Below are positions 34,163 through 42,927 of a stretch of 64,000 bases of DNA, one piece after another (the first letter of the stretch is position 1; each line of letters opens with the position of its first letter). Under the pieces are notes generated by a model. That model was not told the origin of the DNA and ran no database searches. It worked only from the letters and a program-made list of their open reading frames with translations. The stretch comes from Actinomadura kijaniata NBRC 14229 (GTDB taxonomy: Bacteria > Actinomycetota > Actinomycetes > Streptosporangiales > Streptosporangiaceae), in the NCBI RefSeq assembly GCF_001552175.1, contig NZ_BCQR01000032.1:1-64000 (forward strand), in the 5' to 3' direction. A program made the translations under genes and the position numbers.

Positions 34163-35308
34163 CTACGCGTCGATCGTGATGCCGAACTCCAGCTCAACGA
34201 TCTTGAAGAGGAGGTCCCAGCCCGTCGCCTCCTTGTTGGTGTGGAAGGCGACGGTGCGCTCGCCGTCGGGGGTGCCCAGCGCGCAGAACATGTGTCCCCA
34301 GTAGCTGCCGCCCACGCCGCGCACGATGCGCCCGCCCGTCACCGCCCTGTCGAGCTCGAACATGCCGAGGCCGTAGCGGGTGTGCGGCAGCCAGTTGGCG
34401 CCCTCGGTGGAGACCGTGGTCCACATCTTGCGGTGCTGCGCGGGTGGCAGCAGGCCGCCGCCGACCATGGCGTCGATGAACCGGATCATGTCGCCGGTGG
34501 TCGAGATGAGGTTGCCGGTCTCCCAGGAGGTGTTGAACTCGGTGACGTCGAGGGGTTCGAGTCCGGGTTCCTCCATCATCGACTCCCAGTTGTCCGAGGT
34601 GACGTCCGCCGGGTCGACGCTGTCCTTGTAGAACTGGGTCGAGTACGCGCGCGGGTGCGGACCGCGGTACCCCGTCTCCGTGTCGGGGCGCGCGTAGGTC
34701 GAGGTCAGGCCGAGCGGCCGGATGACGGCGCGTTCGACCTCGTCGGCGTAGCTGTTGCCGGTGACCTTCTCGATGATCGCGCGGGCGAAGTAGTAGCCGC
34801 CGTTGGCGTAGACGAAGCGCTCGCCGGGCTCGCCGACCGGCGGCTGGGACACCGCCAGCCTCAGCAGGTCATCGAGGGTCCAGACGTCGAAGCGGTGCTC
34901 GGCGAACCGGGACCGGCTGGCGTAGCCCGACACCAGCTCCGGCGCGAGGCCCGTGGCGAACAGGCCGCCGGTGTTGCCGAGCAGATGCCTGATGGTGATC
35001 TTGTCGCCGTCGTAGCCGTTGGTGGCCAGGGCACCGGGCAGCCACTTGTGCACCGGGTCCTCGATGTCCAGCCGGCCCTCGGCCTCCAGGGTGAGGATCG
35101 TGGCGGCGGTGAAGGCCTTGCCGCCGCTGCCGATGGGCAGGAGCTCCCCCGGCCCGCGCCGGGCCCCGGTCGCGAGGTCGGCCACCCCGGCGGTGCCGAA
35201 CCAGGTGCCGTCCGCGTCCTTGACCTCGGCGACGACGCCGGGGATGTCGAACTCGGCCACCGCCCACTCCAGCGCCCGCTGCGTCTCCTCGTGTCCCTTG
35301 CCCGTCAT
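34163..35308 (-). CDS. Serine hydrolase of the beta-lactamase/class C fold
   Basis: 381 residues. The SxxK motif is Ser61-Gly-Gly-Lys64, the YxN motif is Tyr167-Ala-Asn169, and a late GVGG replaces the usual HxG/KTG. These place it in the beta-lactamase family (esterases, D-aminopeptidases, DD-peptidases). No signal peptide is seen, so it may be a cytoplasmic esterase rather than a cell-wall enzyme. It is divergent from the large SARP regulator, with 11-bp repeats in the shared promoter region, so control by that regulator is likely. Confidence 0.85.
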   Translation of the reverse strand: MTGKGHEETQRALEWAVAEFDIPGVVAEVKDADGTWFGTAGVADLATGARRGPGELLPIGSGGKAFTAATILTLEAEGRLDIEDPVHKWLPGALATNGYDGDKITIRHLLGNTGGLFATGLAPELVSGYASRSRFAEHRFDVWTLDDLLRLAVSQPPVGEPGERFVYANGGYYFARAIIEKVTGNSYADEVERAVIRPLGLTSTYARPDTETGYRGPHPRAYSTQFYKDSVDPADVTSDNWESMMEEPGLEPLDVTEFNTSWETGNLISTTGDMIRFIDAMVGGGLLPPAQHRKMWTTVSTEGANWLPHTRYGLGMFELDRAVTGGRIVRGVGGSYWGHMFCALGTPDGERTVAFHTNKEATGWDLLFKIVELEFGITIDA

Positions 35309-35363
35309 GTCGTGCCTTTCGGTGAGCCGTCGTTGACGTTCTCGACGATGCCGACCGGCGATG

Positions 35364-35393
35364 ACAGCGCTCTCACAGCGCTACGACAGGCCG
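35364..35393. promoter_or_regulatory. Three 11-bp phased direct repeats, SARP-type binding site
   Basis: ACAGCGCT at 35364-35371, ACAGCGCT at 35375-35382 and ACAGGCCG at 35386-35393 recur every 11 bp. SARP-family activators bind direct heptamer-type repeats with 11-bp (one helical turn) spacing near the -35 region. They lie between the serine hydrolase and the SARP gene; the assignment to this regulator is inference. Confidence 0.6.
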
Positions 35394-35418
35394 CGCGGTC
35401 CCTGTGAGCGGGTCCTCC

Positions 35419-35424
35419 TAGCCT
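35419..35424 (+). promoter_or_regulatory. -10 element of the SARP gene, probable leaderless promoter
   Basis: TAGCCT fits the actinobacterial TANNNT -10 pattern. The ATG at 35432 begins 7 nt after its last base, where transcription would be expected to start, which suggests a leaderless transcript. The phased repeats end 25 bp upstream. Confidence 0.45.
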
Positions 35425-35431
35425 TGTGAGC

Positions 35432-38400
35432 ATGCGGATTCAGGTGCTGGGGCCGGTCCGGGCCTACGGGGACGACGGAGCGCCGGTCGACGTCGGCGGG
35501 GCCAGGGTTCGTGCTCTGCTGGCCAGGCTGGCGCTGGCCGCCGGCGAGGTGGTGCCGGTCGAGTCGCTCGTCGACGGGCTGTGGGGCGATCACCCTCCGC
35601 GGGAGAGCGGCAGGGCGCTGCACGCGCTGGTGTACCGGCTGCGGCGGGCGCTGGGCGAGGTCGAGGCGGTCGAGCTGGCGTCCGGTGGATACCGTCTGCG
35701 CGTACGCGCCGAGGACGTCGACGCCCACCGCTTCGAGAAGCTGGCCGAGCGGGGCCGCGGCGAGCTGGCCGCCGATTCCGGGCCGCGGGCGGCGGCGCTG
35801 CTGGGTGACGCGCTGGCGCTGTGGCGGGGCGACGCGCTGGCCGACGTGCTCGACGTTCCGTTCGCCGGCGCGGTCGCCGCCCGGCTGGAGGAGCTGCGCG
35901 TCACGGCCACCGAGGACTGGTTCGAGGCGAAGCTGCTGCTGGGCGGCCATGGCGAGATCCTGGCGGATCTGCAGGCGGCGACCGCGGCGCATCCGCTGCG
36001 CGAACGGCTGGCCGTGCTGGGCATGCGGGCGCTGCACGCGTCCGGCCGCCAGTTCGAGGCGCTGGCCCTGTTCGAGAGGGTGCGCCGGACGCTCGCCGAG
36101 GAGCTGGGCGTCGACCCCTCCGAGGAGCTGAGGAAGGCGCACCTGGCGGTGGTGCGCGGTGAACCCGGGCTGTCGGAGCGGTCCCGGGCGGCACCGGGGC
36201 GGCTGCCGACCCCGCTGACCGGCTTCGTCGGTCGGCGGGAGGAGCTGAAACTGCTCGCCGGGCTGCTGGAGAGCTCGCGGCTGGTCACCGTCGTGGGTCC
36301 CGGAGGGGTGGGCAAGACCCGCCTGGCCGTGGAGGCGGTGAGCCGCCATCGGGCCCACCGGCGCGGCCGCGTCTGGCTCGTCCCCCTGGCCGGGGTGGAC
36401 GCGCCGGACGGGTTGCCCGGCGCGGTGCTGGGCACGATCGCCGCGGCGGAGGCCCCGCCGCCGGGGGAGCCGCTCGACCGGTCGGTCGCGCTGCTCGCCG
36501 GTGACGAGGGCGTGCTCCTGCTGGACAACTGCGAACAGATCTCCGAAGCGGTGGCCGGGTTCGCCCGGCGGCTCCTCGAACGCCTGCCGAACCTGACCAT
36601 CCTGGCCACCAGCAGGGAACCGCTGGAGGTCATGGGCGAAGCGCTGTGCCGGCTGGCCCCGCTCGCCCTGCCCCCGGCGCACGCGGACCCCGCCCGCGCC
36701 GCGGAGGCGACCGCGGTACGGCTGTTCCTCGATCGGGCGGCCGCCGTACGGCCCGGCTTCGCGCTGGACGAGTCGACGGTGGGCCCGGTGGTGGACGTCG
36801 TGCGCCGCCTGGACGGCCTGCCGCTCGCGCTGGAGCTGGCCGCGGCGCGGCTGCGCACGATGAACGCCGACGAGCTCTCCCGGCGGCTGGACGACCGCTT
36901 CCGGCTGCTCGGCACCGGCAACAGGACGGCCCGGCCGAGGCAGCGGACGCTGCGGGCGGTCATCGACTGGAGCTGGGACCTCCTCACCGACCAGGAACGG
37001 ACGCTCGCCCGCCGGATGTCGGTGTTCCCGGCCAGGGCCGGTCTCGGCCCGATCGAGGCGGTGTGCTCGGACGACTCCGTGGGAGACGTCGCCTACCTGC
37101 TGGACTCGTTGGTCGACAAGTCCATCGTGGAGCGGTCCGGTGACGGCTACCGGATGCTGGAGACCATCCGGGCCTACGCGGCCGACGAACTCCGCTCCGC
37201 CGAGGAACGCGATGCCGTACGGCGAAGGCTCACGCGCCACTACGCCGACCTGGCCGAGCGGCACGAGCCGCTGCTGCGCTCGCACCGGCAGATGGAATCG
37301 CTGCGGCTGTTCGGGTTCGAGTACGACAACCTCGTGCACGCCCTCCAGGCCGCCATCGACGACGGTGACGCCGAGGCGGCGGCCCGCATCCTCGGCCCGC
37401 TGTACTGGTACTGGGACACGCTGCGTTATGACGGCCGGGCCGACGCCTACGTGACGAGGGTGCTGGAGTACGGCGACGCGCTGCCCCCGGCGGCCAGGGC
37501 CGCGTTCACCACGATCCACCTGCTGGCCGGTGGAGGAGACGCCGAACGGATGCGGGCGGCGGTCGAGGACTGCGCGCGGACGGGCGCGCTGCCGCGCTAT
37601 CCGATGCTGCTGACCATGACGCTCACGGCGGCCTTCATGGCCGGGCTGGACGACCTGGTGGACCGGGAGATCGCCCGCGTTCGGGACGGCTCGGACGGGT
37701 GGGCCATCGCCCACACCCACCTGGTCGAGGCGCTGCGCAGCCGTGTCCGCGGGGACTGGGCGGACGGCGCGGCCGCGGCGGCGAGGGCGTTGCGGGCGTT
37801 CGAGGAGGCGGGCGACCGGTACTGGACCGCGATGGTGCTGAACGGCACGGCGCAGATCCACGCCGTCGAGGGGCGGCACGACGAGGCGGTCGCCGACTAC
37901 GAGCGCAGCATCTCGATCAGCACCGGCCTCGCCTGGCAGGAGGAGATCTCCTCCCGGCTCGGGCTCGCCACGGAGCGCATGCGCGCCGGCGATCCGAAGG
38001 GAGCCTGGCGGGACCTCGAAACCGCGGAACGGGCGGCCTGGGACCGCGGCCAGCCCATGCTGGAGATCCAGGTCCACGCCTGCGCGGCGGAGCTGTACCG
38101 CCGCCGCGGCGAGATCGACCGGGCCGACCGGGAACTCGACCGGCTGGAGAGGGTCGCCCGCGTGCTGGAGCTGCCCGCCGAGACGAGCCGGAGCCTGCTG
38201 CTGCCCGCCAGGACCGCGAACCTCCTCACCGCCGGTGACGCCGCACGGGCGCGCCGGACGCTGCCCGGCGCCGTCCGGGCGGCACAGGCGAACATGGACC
38301 TCCCGCTGGCCGCCCAGCTCCTGGCCCGGCTGCGGTCGCTGGAGGGCGATCCGGAGGGCGCGGCCACCGCGCTCGGCATGAGCGAGGTCATCCGCGGCGC

Positions 38401-38578
38401 CTTCGACCACGGCGACCTGGAGTTGGGCGCGTTCGCGGCCACCCTCGCGGACCGGCTCGGGGGCACCGGCTATGCCAGGGCCTATCACCGGGGCGCCGAC
38501 ATGCCACGGCAGGAGGCGATCGACCACCTGCTCGGCCCCGCCATGGAGTCACCGGACCGCCGAGAACGCACCGGCTGA
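35432..38578 (+). CDS. SARP/AfsR-type regulator with NB-ARC and TPR-like regions
   Basis: 1,048 residues. Order: winged-helix DNA-binding domain (about 1-90, MRIQVLGPVRAYGDDG), bacterial transcriptional activation domain (about 95-245), NB-ARC ATPase with Walker A GPGGVGKTR near residue 290 and LLDNCEQ near 370, then a long helical TPR-like C-terminal region. This is the architecture of AfsR-like pathway or global activators of secondary metabolism. The start is ATG 35432 (GTG 35426 is possible). The XRE gene begins 19 bp after its stop. Likely targets: the divergent hydrolase, and possibly the downstream biosynthetic locus. Confidence 0.92.
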   Translation: MRIQVLGPVRAYGDDGAPVDVGGARVRALLARLALAAGEVVPVESLVDGLWGDHPPRESGRALHALVYRLRRALGEVEAVELASGGYRLRVRAEDVDAHRFEKLAERGRGELAADSGPRAAALLGDALALWRGDALADVLDVPFAGAVAARLEELRVTATEDWFEAKLLLGGHGEILADLQAATAAHPLRERLAVLGMRALHASGRQFEALALFERVRRTLAEELGVDPSEELRKAHLAVVRGEPGLSERSRAAPGRLPTPLTGFVGRREELKLLAGLLESSRLVTVVGPGGVGKTRLAVEAVSRHRAHRRGRVWLVPLAGVDAPDGLPGAVLGTIAAAEAPPPGEPLDRSVALLAGDEGVLLLDNCEQISEAVAGFARRLLERLPNLTILATSREPLEVMGEALCRLAPLALPPAHADPARAAEATAVRLFLDRAAAVRPGFALDESTVGPVVDVVRRLDGLPLALELAAARLRTMNADELSRRLDDRFRLLGTGNRTARPRQRTLRAVIDWSWDLLTDQERTLARRMSVFPARAGLGPIEAVCSDDSVGDVAYLLDSLVDKSIVERSGDGYRMLETIRAYAADELRSAEERDAVRRRLTRHYADLAERHEPLLRSHRQMESLRLFGFEYDNLVHALQAAIDDGDAEAAARILGPLYWYWDTLRYDGRADAYVTRVLEYGDALPPAARAAFTTIHLLAGGGDAERMRAAVEDCARTGALPRYPMLLTMTLTAAFMAGLDDLVDREIARVRDGSDGWAIAHTHLVEALRSRVRGDWADGAAAAARALRAFEEAGDRYWTAMVLNGTAQIHAVEGRHDEAVADYERSISISTGLAWQEEISSRLGLATERMRAGDPKGAWRDLETAERAAWDRGQPMLEIQVHACAAELYRRRGEIDRADRELDRLERVARVLELPAETSRSLLLPARTANLLTAGDAARARRTLPGAVRAAQANMDLPLAAQLLARLRSLEGDPEGAATALGMSEVIRGAFDHGDLELGAFAATLADRLGGTGYARAYHRGADMPRQEAIDHLLGPAMESPDRRERTG

Positions 38579-38597
38579 AGCCGGAAATAATGGGCAC

Positions 38598-39428
38598 GTG
38601 ACCTTCGATCGACGTGTCGAGCTGGGCGAGTTCCTCCGATCGCGCCGCGCGCGGCTCCGCCCCGAGGAGTTCGGCCTGCCCTTCCACGGGCGGCAGCGCC
38701 GGGTTCCCGGACTGCGTCGCGAGGAGCTGGCACAACTGGCCGGGATCAGCGTCGACCACTATGTACGGCTGGAGCAGGGACGCAGCCTGCGGTTCTCGGC
38801 GGAGGTCCTGGACGCGGTGGCCAGGGTGTTGCGCCTGGATCCGGCGGAACGGGAACACCTGCACCGGCTGGCCCGGCCCGCTCCGGCCATGGCCGAGGAA
38901 CCGGTGGACAGCCCGCCGCTGCGCCGGGGCGTCCACAGCCTGCTCGCCGCGATCGACGGGGCCCCCGCCTACGTGGTCGACCGCACGACCGACGTGCGGG
39001 CGTGGAACCGGCTGGCCGCGGCGTTCATCGCCGATTTCGGCGAGCTTTCCGCCGCGGAGCGCAACATGGCCAGGCTGGTCTTCCTCGACCACGGCATGCG
39101 CGACCTGTACGTCGACTGGTGGGCGCGGGCCCGCGACGTGGTGGCCTTCCTCCGGCTGGACATGGCGCGCCCGCCTGCGCCCGCCGCCCGGTCCCTGATC
39201 GAGGAGCTGTCGGCCGCCAGTCCCGAGTTCCGCCAGATCTGGGCCGAGCACGACATCAAGGCCCCGGAGCACGGCAGCTACCGATACCGGCATCCGCTGG
39301 TCGGCGAGCTCGAATTGACCTACGAGACGCTCCGGCTGCCCGGTCACCCCGACCTCGCCCTGGTCGTGCACACCGCAGAGGAGGGCTCCCCCGCCGAGGA
39401 AGCGCTCCGCGTCCTGGCGCGGTCCTGA
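38598..39428 (+). CDS. XRE-family regulator with MmyB-like ligand domain
   Basis: 276 residues. HTH_3/HTH_31 domain at about 6-80 (LGEFLRSRRARLRPEEFG, RVPGLRREELAQLAGISVDHYVRLEQGR, by position), followed by the MmyB-like ligand-binding domain (MLTR_LBD) with PAYVVDRTTDVRAWNRLAAA and HPLVGELELTYETL. The GTG at 38598 is preceded by AAATAAT (38585-38591), a plausible -10, so the message may be leaderless. Such regulators are common in actinomycetes and control nearby oxidoreductases. It is downstream of the SARP gene. Confidence 0.9.
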   Translation: MTFDRRVELGEFLRSRRARLRPEEFGLPFHGRQRRVPGLRREELAQLAGISVDHYVRLEQGRSLRFSAEVLDAVARVLRLDPAEREHLHRLARPAPAMAEEPVDSPPLRRGVHSLLAAIDGAPAYVVDRTTDVRAWNRLAAAFIADFGELSAAERNMARLVFLDHGMRDLYVDWWARARDVVAFLRLDMARPPAPAARSLIEELSAASPEFRQIWAEHDIKAPEHGSYRYRHPLVGELELTYETLRLPGHPDLALVVHTAEEGSPAEEALRVLARS

Positions 39429-39477
39429 CGCGGTGGTCCCCGTTCCGGCCCTCCTCGGGGACCGGGCCGACCGGGCG

Positions 39478-39507
39478 GGGCCGTCAGGCCGACGGGCCTG
39501 ACGGCCC
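39478..39507. terminator. Strong hairpin between the XRE regulator and the cupin
   Basis: Perfect 13-bp stem (GGGCCGTCAGGCC at 39478-39490, complement at 39495-39507) with a 4-nt loop GACG, between two convergent genes. Confidence 0.8.
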
Positions 39508-39514
39508 TGGACAT

Positions 39515-39850
39515 CTAGCCTTCGGGGTAGAAGAGGAACAGCGTGCAGCCCGTCCTCGTCTGCGGGACATGCGAGGAACCCGCGGGGGCGTGGATGAACG
39601 AACCGGCCGGGTGGTCGCGGTCGCCGTCGTTGAAGACACCCGAGACCACGAAGACCTCCTCGGGGCCCGGTTCGTGGACGTCGACCCCCTCCCAGCACGT
39701 GTTCGCGTCCATCTCCAGCACGTAGGCCTTCGCGCCGCCGGCCCCGCTCCACAGCGGCCGCGCGCGGATGCCGGGGAACAGTTCCTGGACCGGGGCGTCC
39801 TCGACGGTGGACCACTCACAGGCAGGCGTGTTCTTCTGCTCTGTCGTCAT
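39515..39850 (-). CDS. ChrR-like cupin protein
   Basis: 111 residues forming a single cupin barrel. The metal-binding motifs are partly visible (GVDVHEPGPEEVFVVSG with the HxnE pattern, and PAGSSHVPQT with a later His). Resembles the anti-sigma-factor ChrR cupin domain, which senses oxidants or aldehydes. No enzymatic function can be assigned. The ATG at 39850 gives the normal cupin start. It is divergent from the GlxA-type regulator, 53 bp away, and is probably its target. Confidence 0.75.
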   Translation of the reverse strand: MTTEQKNTPACEWSTVEDAPVQELFPGIRARPLWSGAGGAKAYVLEMDANTCWEGVDVHEPGPEEVFVVSGVFNDGDRDHPAGSFIHAPAGSSHVPQTRTGCTLFLFYPEG

Positions 39851-39903
39851 GGGGCCAGCTTGGCGGCCGACCGCCGCCTCACCCGAGTGTCAGGAAAGTC
39901 AAC

Positions 39904-40875
39904 ATGCGGTACTTTTCTGCCATGCATCGGGTGATGGCGCTCATCCGCCCGCCCCAGTCGAGTTTCGAGCTCGCCTGCGCGGCCCAGGTGTTCGGGGTCG
40001 AGCGGCCGGGGCTCCCGACCCGGTACGCCTTCGGCGTGTGCGCCGAGCACCCCGGTCCGGTCGCGACGCTCGCCGGGTACGACATGCTCGTGACCGACGG
40101 GCTGGACGCGCTCGACGGGGCCGACACCGTGGTCATCCCGGGCTGGCTGCCCGTCGGGGAGCCGCCCTCGCCCGAGGTCGTCCGGGCGCTGCGCCGCGCG
40201 CACTCCCGGGGAACGCGGGTGGTCAGCATCTGCTCCGGTGCCTTCGCGGTGGCGCACGCCGGGCTGCTGGAGGGACGGCGGGCGACCACCCACTGGGCGC
40301 TGGTGGACGAGTTCGCCGAGCGCTTCCCGCGCGTCCAGGTCGACCCGAACGTGCTGTACGTCGACCACGGTGACGTGGCCACCAGCGCCGGCGCGGGAGC
40401 CGGTTTCGACCTGTGCATGCACCTGGTCCGCAGCGACCAGGGCGCCCGGTACGCCGCCCATGTCGCGCGGACCATGGTCATGCCGCCCCATCGCGAGGGC
40501 GGGCAGTTGCAGTACTCGGCGCCGCCGCATCCCGCGCGGATCGACGACGGCTCGCTCGCGCCGCTGCTGGAATGGGTCGCCGGGAGACTCGGCGAAGCGG
40601 TGACCGTCGAGAGCATGGCCGCGCACGCGGGCGTCTCAGCGCGCACCCTCGCCCGGCGGTTCGCCGACCAGCTCGGCACGAGCCCGGGGCAGTGGCTCCT
40701 CGCCCAGCGGATCGCCGCCGCCCAGGAGTTGCTGGAGTCCTCCGACCTTCCCCTGGAGGCCGTCGCCCACCGCGTCGGGCTCTCCTCGGCCACCAATCTC
40801 CGCAGGCGCTTCCGCAACGCCCTGGGCACCACGCCGGGCGCCTACCGCCGGGCCTTCCGGGCCAGGCCGCGCTGA
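39904..40875 (+). CDS. GlxA-type AraC family regulator (DJ-1/PfpI domain plus AraC HTH)
   Basis: 323 residues. The N-terminal DJ-1/PfpI-like domain (about 5-190) has VICSGAFAVAHAGLLEGRRATTHW near residue 105-128 (by position) with a Cys in the nucleophile-elbow position. The C-terminal double HTH of AraC is at about 225-320 (MAAHAGVSARTLARRFADQLG; GLSSATNLRRRFRNALGTTPGAYRR). The ATG at 39904 has AGGAAA in front; a later ATG at 39922 is possible. It is divergent from the cupin gene, which it may control. Confidence 0.9.
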   Translation: MRYFSAMHRVMALIRPPQSSFELACAAQVFGVERPGLPTRYAFGVCAEHPGPVATLAGYDMLVTDGLDALDGADTVVIPGWLPVGEPPSPEVVRALRRAHSRGTRVVSICSGAFAVAHAGLLEGRRATTHWALVDEFAERFPRVQVDPNVLYVDHGDVATSAGAGAGFDLCMHLVRSDQGARYAAHVARTMVMPPHREGGQLQYSAPPHPARIDDGSLAPLLEWVAGRLGEAVTVESMAAHAGVSARTLARRFADQLGTSPGQWLLAQRIAAAQELLESSDLPLEAVAHRVGLSSATNLRRRFRNALGTTPGAYRRAFRARPR

Positions 40876-40885
40876 CGGCCCGCGT

Positions 40886-42142
40886 TCAGACGCGGCGCGA
40901 CCACGTCTCGAAGTCGAAGGTCAGCTCGCCGCCTGGCTCCTCGCCGTGGTTTGGGGAGTCCGGGGCCGGTATCCAGGTCCGGGACAGGTCTGCGTCCAAC
41001 GGGGCGGGCAGCCGCACCGCCGCCGGGCTCCGCGCGGGGTCGAGCGCGTCGAACACGCGCAGCTCCCACCGGGCCTGGCCGGGGTGCCGGGCGACGGCCA
41101 CGATCCACCCGGCGCCCTCCATGTCGGGGCGGCGCGGGTCGGGGGCGAAGACGGGAGCGCCGACCCGCCAGCCCGGTCCCAGCGCGGCGACCCGTTCCCC
41201 GCCGCCGGCGAGGTCGTGGCAGCGGACGGTCGCGCCGCCCTCGTTCCGCGTGGCGAACAGGTGGCGGTGCCGGCGGCCGCTCACCCGTGGATCGACCGCC
41301 GCGGCCGTCGCGGCGCCGACCGCGCGCTCCCCCACCAGGAGGCCGTCCGCGGGGTCCAGCCGCCAGCGCGTCACGCGGGACGGCCCCCGCGTGACGACGT
41401 CCACGACGATGTGGCGGCCGTCGTCGTAGGCGTTGACGACCTCGACCACCGTGCGCCGGGGGACGTCGATCCACCGTGGCGCGTGGCGGCCCGCGTGGTC
41501 GTGCCGGAGGACGCCGAGCCGCGGCGCGCGGCCGGGGCGCGCCGTCTCCCCCGCCCGCGCGCCGATGAGCGCGGCGGCCGGGGAGTGCGCGGCGCCCGAG
41601 TCGAAGATGACCAGGTGGTCGCGGGTGGCCGCGACCATGCACACCAGCGGCGCCCCGTCGAGCGGGAACGGTTCGGCGCTCAGCACCGTGCCGTCCGGGC
41701 CGACGACCAGGTGCTCGGCGTGGTCGAGTCCGGGGCAGGTGGCGACGGTGTGCCAGGCCGGCGCGTCCGCCGCCCGCGCCGGGCGGGCGAAGGCGGCGGG
41801 GGCGGGCGCGTCGGGGTCGTCGTCCCGCGGGTGCCTCGGCCAGATCGCGGGGGCCAGAGCCGGGACCGGCGCCAGGGGACGGGAGCGCGTCACGGGGAAC
41901 CGTCCCCTCAGCCACCGCGCCCCGCCGGCGGCGATCCGCACCCCGGCCAGCAGGGGCGGGCCCGCGAGCATGTCGCCGTGGGAGCCCGGGACGGTGGGAT
42001 GGGACACCGCCTGCGCGTAGCAGCCGTTCAGCGCGTCGGGGAGTGCGCCGACGACGTCGAACGGGCCGTCCGCGGGCGACCGTCGCGGCGGGGCGGCGGC
42101 GAGCGACGTCCGTGGGCCGGAGTCCGGGACGGTGGAGGTCAT
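40886..42142 (-). CDS. Carotenoid-oxygenase-like protein lacking most iron-ligand histidines
   Basis: 418 residues, of RPE65/CCO type: the WIDVP...VVNAYDDG block (224-242) corresponds to the conserved W(F/I)xxP...FHxxNAYE, and the C-terminal TWIPA corresponds to FHGxWIPA. The iron-ligand His before NAYD is Glu234 and the FHG His is replaced (LSRTW); the HDFAIT-type His is replaced by Ala in the MVAATRDHLVIF block. One earlier His may remain. It may be a pseudoenzyme or have changed chemistry. ATG 42142 is preferred because GGAGGTG lies just before it. It is divergent from a TetR gene. Confidence 0.65.
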   Translation of the reverse strand: MTSTVPDSGPRTSLAAAPPRRSPADGPFDVVGALPDALNGCYAQAVSHPTVPGSHGDMLAGPPLLAGVRIAAGGARWLRGRFPVTRSRPLAPVPALAPAIWPRHPRDDDPDAPAPAAFARPARAADAPAWHTVATCPGLDHAEHLVVGPDGTVLSAEPFPLDGAPLVCMVAATRDHLVIFDSGAAHSPAAALIGARAGETARPGRAPRLGVLRHDHAGRHAPRWIDVPRRTVVEVVNAYDDGRHIVVDVVTRGPSRVTRWRLDPADGLLVGERAVGAATAAAVDPRVSGRRHRHLFATRNEGGATVRCHDLAGGGERVAALGPGWRVGAPVFAPDPRRPDMEGAGWIVAVARHPGQARWELRVFDALDPARSPAAVRLPAPLDADLSRTWIPAPDSPNHGEEPGGELTFDFETWSRRV

Positions 42143-42173
42143 CGGCACCTCCGCAAGCCGGGAGATCTTCAAT

Positions 42174-42182
42174 AACAGTGTT
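42174..42182. promoter_or_regulatory. AT-rich divergent promoter with AACA-G-TGTT near-palindrome
   Basis: The 78-bp gap between the carotenoid-oxygenase-like gene and the TetR gene is clearly AT-rich (42170-42220) and carries AACAGTGTT. A CAATGT hexamer at 42211-42216 could be the -10 of a leaderless TetR transcript starting at GTG 42221. Likely the TetR operator. Confidence 0.4.
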
Positions 42183-42220
42183 TTGCCAAAAAAATATCGG
42201 CGTTATGCAACAATGTCAAT

Positions 42221-42919
42221 GTGAGTCCGCGCAGCCTCGACCCCGATCTCCGCGACACGTTGGTGGACATCGCCGCCCGGCTGCTCGCGGCCGAGGGACC
42301 GCAGGCCCTGACCACGCGCCGGGTCGCCGCCGAGGCGGGCAGCTCGACGATGGTCCTCTACACCCATTTCGGATCGCTGGGCGACCTGGTCCGCGAGGTG
42401 GTCCGTGAGGGCTTCGCGCGCCTGCAGGACCACCTCACGCGCGTGCGGGCGACCGACGACCCGGTCGCGGACACCGCGCTGCTGGGGCGGGCCTACCGGC
42501 GCAACGCCCTGGCCAACCCGCATCTGTACTCGGTCATGTTCGGCAGCGCCACGCTCGGCGGGTTCTCGCTGTCGGAGGAGGACCGCCACCACGGCCGCTA
42601 CACGCTGGCCAACGTCGTCGAGTCCGCGGCCCGCTGCGTCGCGTCCGGCCGGTTCCGCGCCGAGGACCCCGAACTGGTCGCCCACCGGCTGTGGAGCGCG
42701 ATCCACGGCCTGATCACGCTGGAGCTGGGCGGCTACCTCGTCGCCCCCTACGACGCCCCCACCTGCTTCGAGTCGCAGCTCGTCGCGCTCATGGTCGGCT
42801 CCGGGGACGCGATGGAGGCCGCCACCGCGTCGGTGGCGGCCTCCGGGCTCCGGCTGGACGAGATCGCGGGCGCGGTCGGCTCGGCGGACGGACCGCCCGC
42901 GCGCCCCGGCCGCGCCTGA
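42221..42919 (+). CDS. TetR family regulator (WHG-type ligand domain)
   Basis: 232 residues. HTH at about 8-55 (LVDIAARLLAAEGPQALTTRRVAAEAGSSTMVLYTHFGS). The C-terminal domain follows the TetR_C_13/WHG pattern with YRRNALANPHLYSVMFG. Start GTG 42221. It is divergent from the carotenoid-oxygenase-like gene and ends 9 bp before the stop of the convergent carboxylase gene. Probably the local repressor. Confidence 0.88.
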   Translation: MSPRSLDPDLRDTLVDIAARLLAAEGPQALTTRRVAAEAGSSTMVLYTHFGSLGDLVREVVREGFARLQDHLTRVRATDDPVADTALLGRAYRRNALANPHLYSVMFGSATLGGFSLSEEDRHHGRYTLANVVESAARCVASGRFRAEDPELVAHRLWSAIHGLITLELGGYLVAPYDAPTCFESQLVALMVGSGDAMEAATASVAASGLRLDEIAGAVGSADGPPARPGRA

Positions 42920-42927
42920 CCCGGCCC

